Assembly (NCBI GenBank): GCA_002731275.1
Contig: PCBK01000123.1
Span: 1-64,000 of the forward strand
Direction of reading: 5' to 3'
DNA: 64,000 bases
Source: Deltaproteobacteria bacterium
GTDB taxonomy: Bacteria > Myxococcota_C > UBA6777
A program made the position numbers and the translations under genes. The notes below the pieces were generated by a model. That model did not search any database. It saw only the letters and a list, made by a program, of their open reading frames with translations, and was not told where the DNA came from. Positions within the stretch are counted from its first letter, which is position 1, and every line of letters begins with the position of its first letter. Of this stretch, positions 63,701 to 64,000 are shown piece after piece.

Positions 63701-64000
63701 TGACGTTCACCTTCCAGGTCTTGGTCGTACAGTTGTTGAATTTGTCGCACACTTCGATCGTGACATCGTATGTCTTGGTGACATCGTTGTCCCCAGGCGT
63801 CCAGGTGATCGCACCAGTCGCAGTGTTCACTTGGGCACCGGGAGGTGTCTTGGTGTACTTCCAGGTGTGTGCATCACCTGGAAGATCGAGGTCGCCGACT
63901 TTGGGAGTGAATGAGTATTGTGAGTCTTCTGTTGCTGTCGTCGCAGCGCTGTTGGTGACTTCAGGGAAGCACGTATAGTTGAGCCTCGCGTCTGTCACAA
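60738..64000 (-). CDS. Cadherin-like/Cys-rich MYXO-CTERM surface protein (partial, 5' end outside window)
   Basis: 1,086 residues visible; the frame is open to the right edge. The N-terminal visible part has four dystroglycan-type cadherin-like (putative Ig) domains of about 90 residues. They are marked by NINDxPVI starts, GPKGAKIDA and WTPGDDD turns and a FEIKVCD strand. From about residue 380 to 1030 there are tandem Cys-rich modules (GEICVxGxCVxDPC). The end carries an acidic linker and SGGCICSSTQG, then a Phe/Val-rich membrane helix and RRRK. That is the MYXO-CTERM sorting signal, processed by myxosortase-type enzymes and leading to outer-surface attachment in Myxococcota. It is probably an adhesin. 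Confidence 0.85.
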   Translation of the reverse strand, partial: VTDARLNYTCFPEVTNSAATTATEDSQYSFTPKVGDLDLPGDAHTWKYTKTPPGAQVNTATGAITWTPGDNDVTKTYDVTIEVCDKFNNCTTKTWKVNVKNINDLPVITSKSPTEATEDKELSYQVTASDIDPGDSISKYEIVNGPKGAKIDASGKITWTPGDDDVNAGKRSFEIKVCDANGGCVNQKFDVSVKNVNDKPSITSTAPTSGDENKEYTYAPKATDVDPGDTHKWQLVKGPKGAKIDATTGEVKWTPGDDDADKDFEFEIKVCDDGTPRLCDNQTFKVNVKNINDKPVVTGTAPVEAYVGEAISYKPKVTDADPKDTHTWSVVKGPGTINPQTGEVTWTPSQADAGKEVEFTIQVCDNGMPKLCETQTFKIPAKQKCGADSDCVGDQICFDEPLARVCVDPGCSNKTPKCKAGEFCTGATCKKDLCDGKLCAPGEICRSTDGKCVAPCAGVQCKTDEMCVDGSCVADPCATAGAACKADEMCVPDTANKGKYKCVTNPCHQQGSCKHGRVCIKGTCVTDPCDSMTCPNRTQRCVAGQCLDRQDCGNDVACPGDEICVNGKCYPQGCYAKDASCGQDQLCVDGVCKENLCEGANKKTCAQDEACRGTDGQCVRPCDGVKCPTGEQCVSGVCQKDPCDAVTCAAGKVCKEGDCVVDNCNASNTCKHGRKCNPNLSACVDDPCDSMKCPDAKQVCKWGQCVGPDSCQVDGDCPGTTLCIQGKCVRSECDSNGDCPNGKVCQNGLCLANPCDGVQCKSGEICQAGTCVASCAGVFCPTGEICVAGQCTSDPCKDKTCAQDEICVGGQCVKDTCQQDSCRGGRICVAGKCVDDPCKHVTCGAGQTCKDGQCTGDRACQTDSECPNGGVCLSNKCAPPSCYTESCKGDQLCLEGKCVDNACANKQCGEGETCRPKDGACVKNCETCVPGKMCVDGACVDDPCAGVTCNAGERCEAGSCVKDPCEEAGANLCRYQRTCQKNSCGDDSCAGVKCAEGGSCRNGQCYFAPKPEEPSTTDAGDAPEKDESTVADEENNKEADSPESKVETKPLLASGGCICSSTQGAPASGVVFFFFVLLFAITRRRK

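Noticed and set aside
63021..63914. Long plus-strand frame opposite the cadherin-like gene (297 codons)
   Set aside because: It is the antisense shadow of a strongly biased repetitive gene. It has no ribosome-binding site and no recognisable domain, and it is periodic in step with the opposite-strand repeats.
1..64000. tRNA, rRNA or insertion sequence
   Set aside because: Reading the intergenic spaces I found no cloverleaf or TTCGAATC-like arm, no rRNA segment and no transposase; only the decayed Rpn-type gene is of mobile-element kind.

Overview
The window reads as a chromosomal segment of a Myxococcota-type bacterium with moderate GC (about half, judged by eye). The case rests on a MYXO-CTERM tail on the last protein (Gly-Gly-Cys motif, one membrane helix, Arg/Lys cluster), many lipoproteins with acidic Pro/Glu/Thr stalks, Cys-rich NCGxCG-type repeats, a caspase operon and proteins with paired FGE-sulfatase folds. 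I see no tRNA, rRNA, CRISPR array or transposase. The only mobile-type gene is a decayed Rpn/PD-(D/E)XK fragment.

Left part (1-19,200): a three-copy hairpin repeat (1-694), an envelope protein, ornithine aminotransferase, a DUF2325-like protein, several lipoproteins, two large periplasmic coiled-coil proteins, a DUF3754 (TMEM143-like) membrane protein and a membrane sulfatase. A second hairpin repeat array (16,067-16,446) follows, whose stems covary between copies, and then a radical SAM protein divergent from a patatin phospholipase.

Middle (19,243-35,412): the most remarkable locus. Four same-strand genes encode a Cys-rich lipoprotein, a small lipoprotein, a 2,090-residue lipoprotein whose C-terminal half resembles the TcA subunit of Tc toxins, and a 1,957-residue exported SpvB/TcdB/RHS protein resembling fused TcB-TcC. 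The RHS protein carries a tail of different codon usage. The first subunit has a lipobox and a Cys-rich stalk, so I infer a surface-tethered Tc-like delivery machine. Downstream (35,508-40,253) is a cluster of paralogous one-helix membrane proteins. They share a YSGYLEE domain and differ in their C-termini. One truncated relic and a collagen-like lipoprotein lie in the same cluster.

Right part (40,356-64,000): an ECF sigma/anti-sigma pair sits divergent from an S41 protease lipoprotein, and both sides carry the same candidate promoter, GGGAACC-N16-GTGwAAC. Then come a bacterial calpain, the Rpn relic, and a minus-strand operon running from 58,264 to 47,116. It contains a divergent sigma-like protein, a DUF4384-like protein, a caspase, a coiled-coil membrane protein, two lipoproteins each with two FGE folds lacking the catalytic cysteines, and a further lipoprotein. 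Most of its junctions overlap by 1-4 bases, and a good sigma70-type promoter precedes it. The window ends with a HEAT-repeat exported protein and the C-terminal part of a cadherin-like/Cys-rich MYXO-CTERM surface protein that continues past the right edge.
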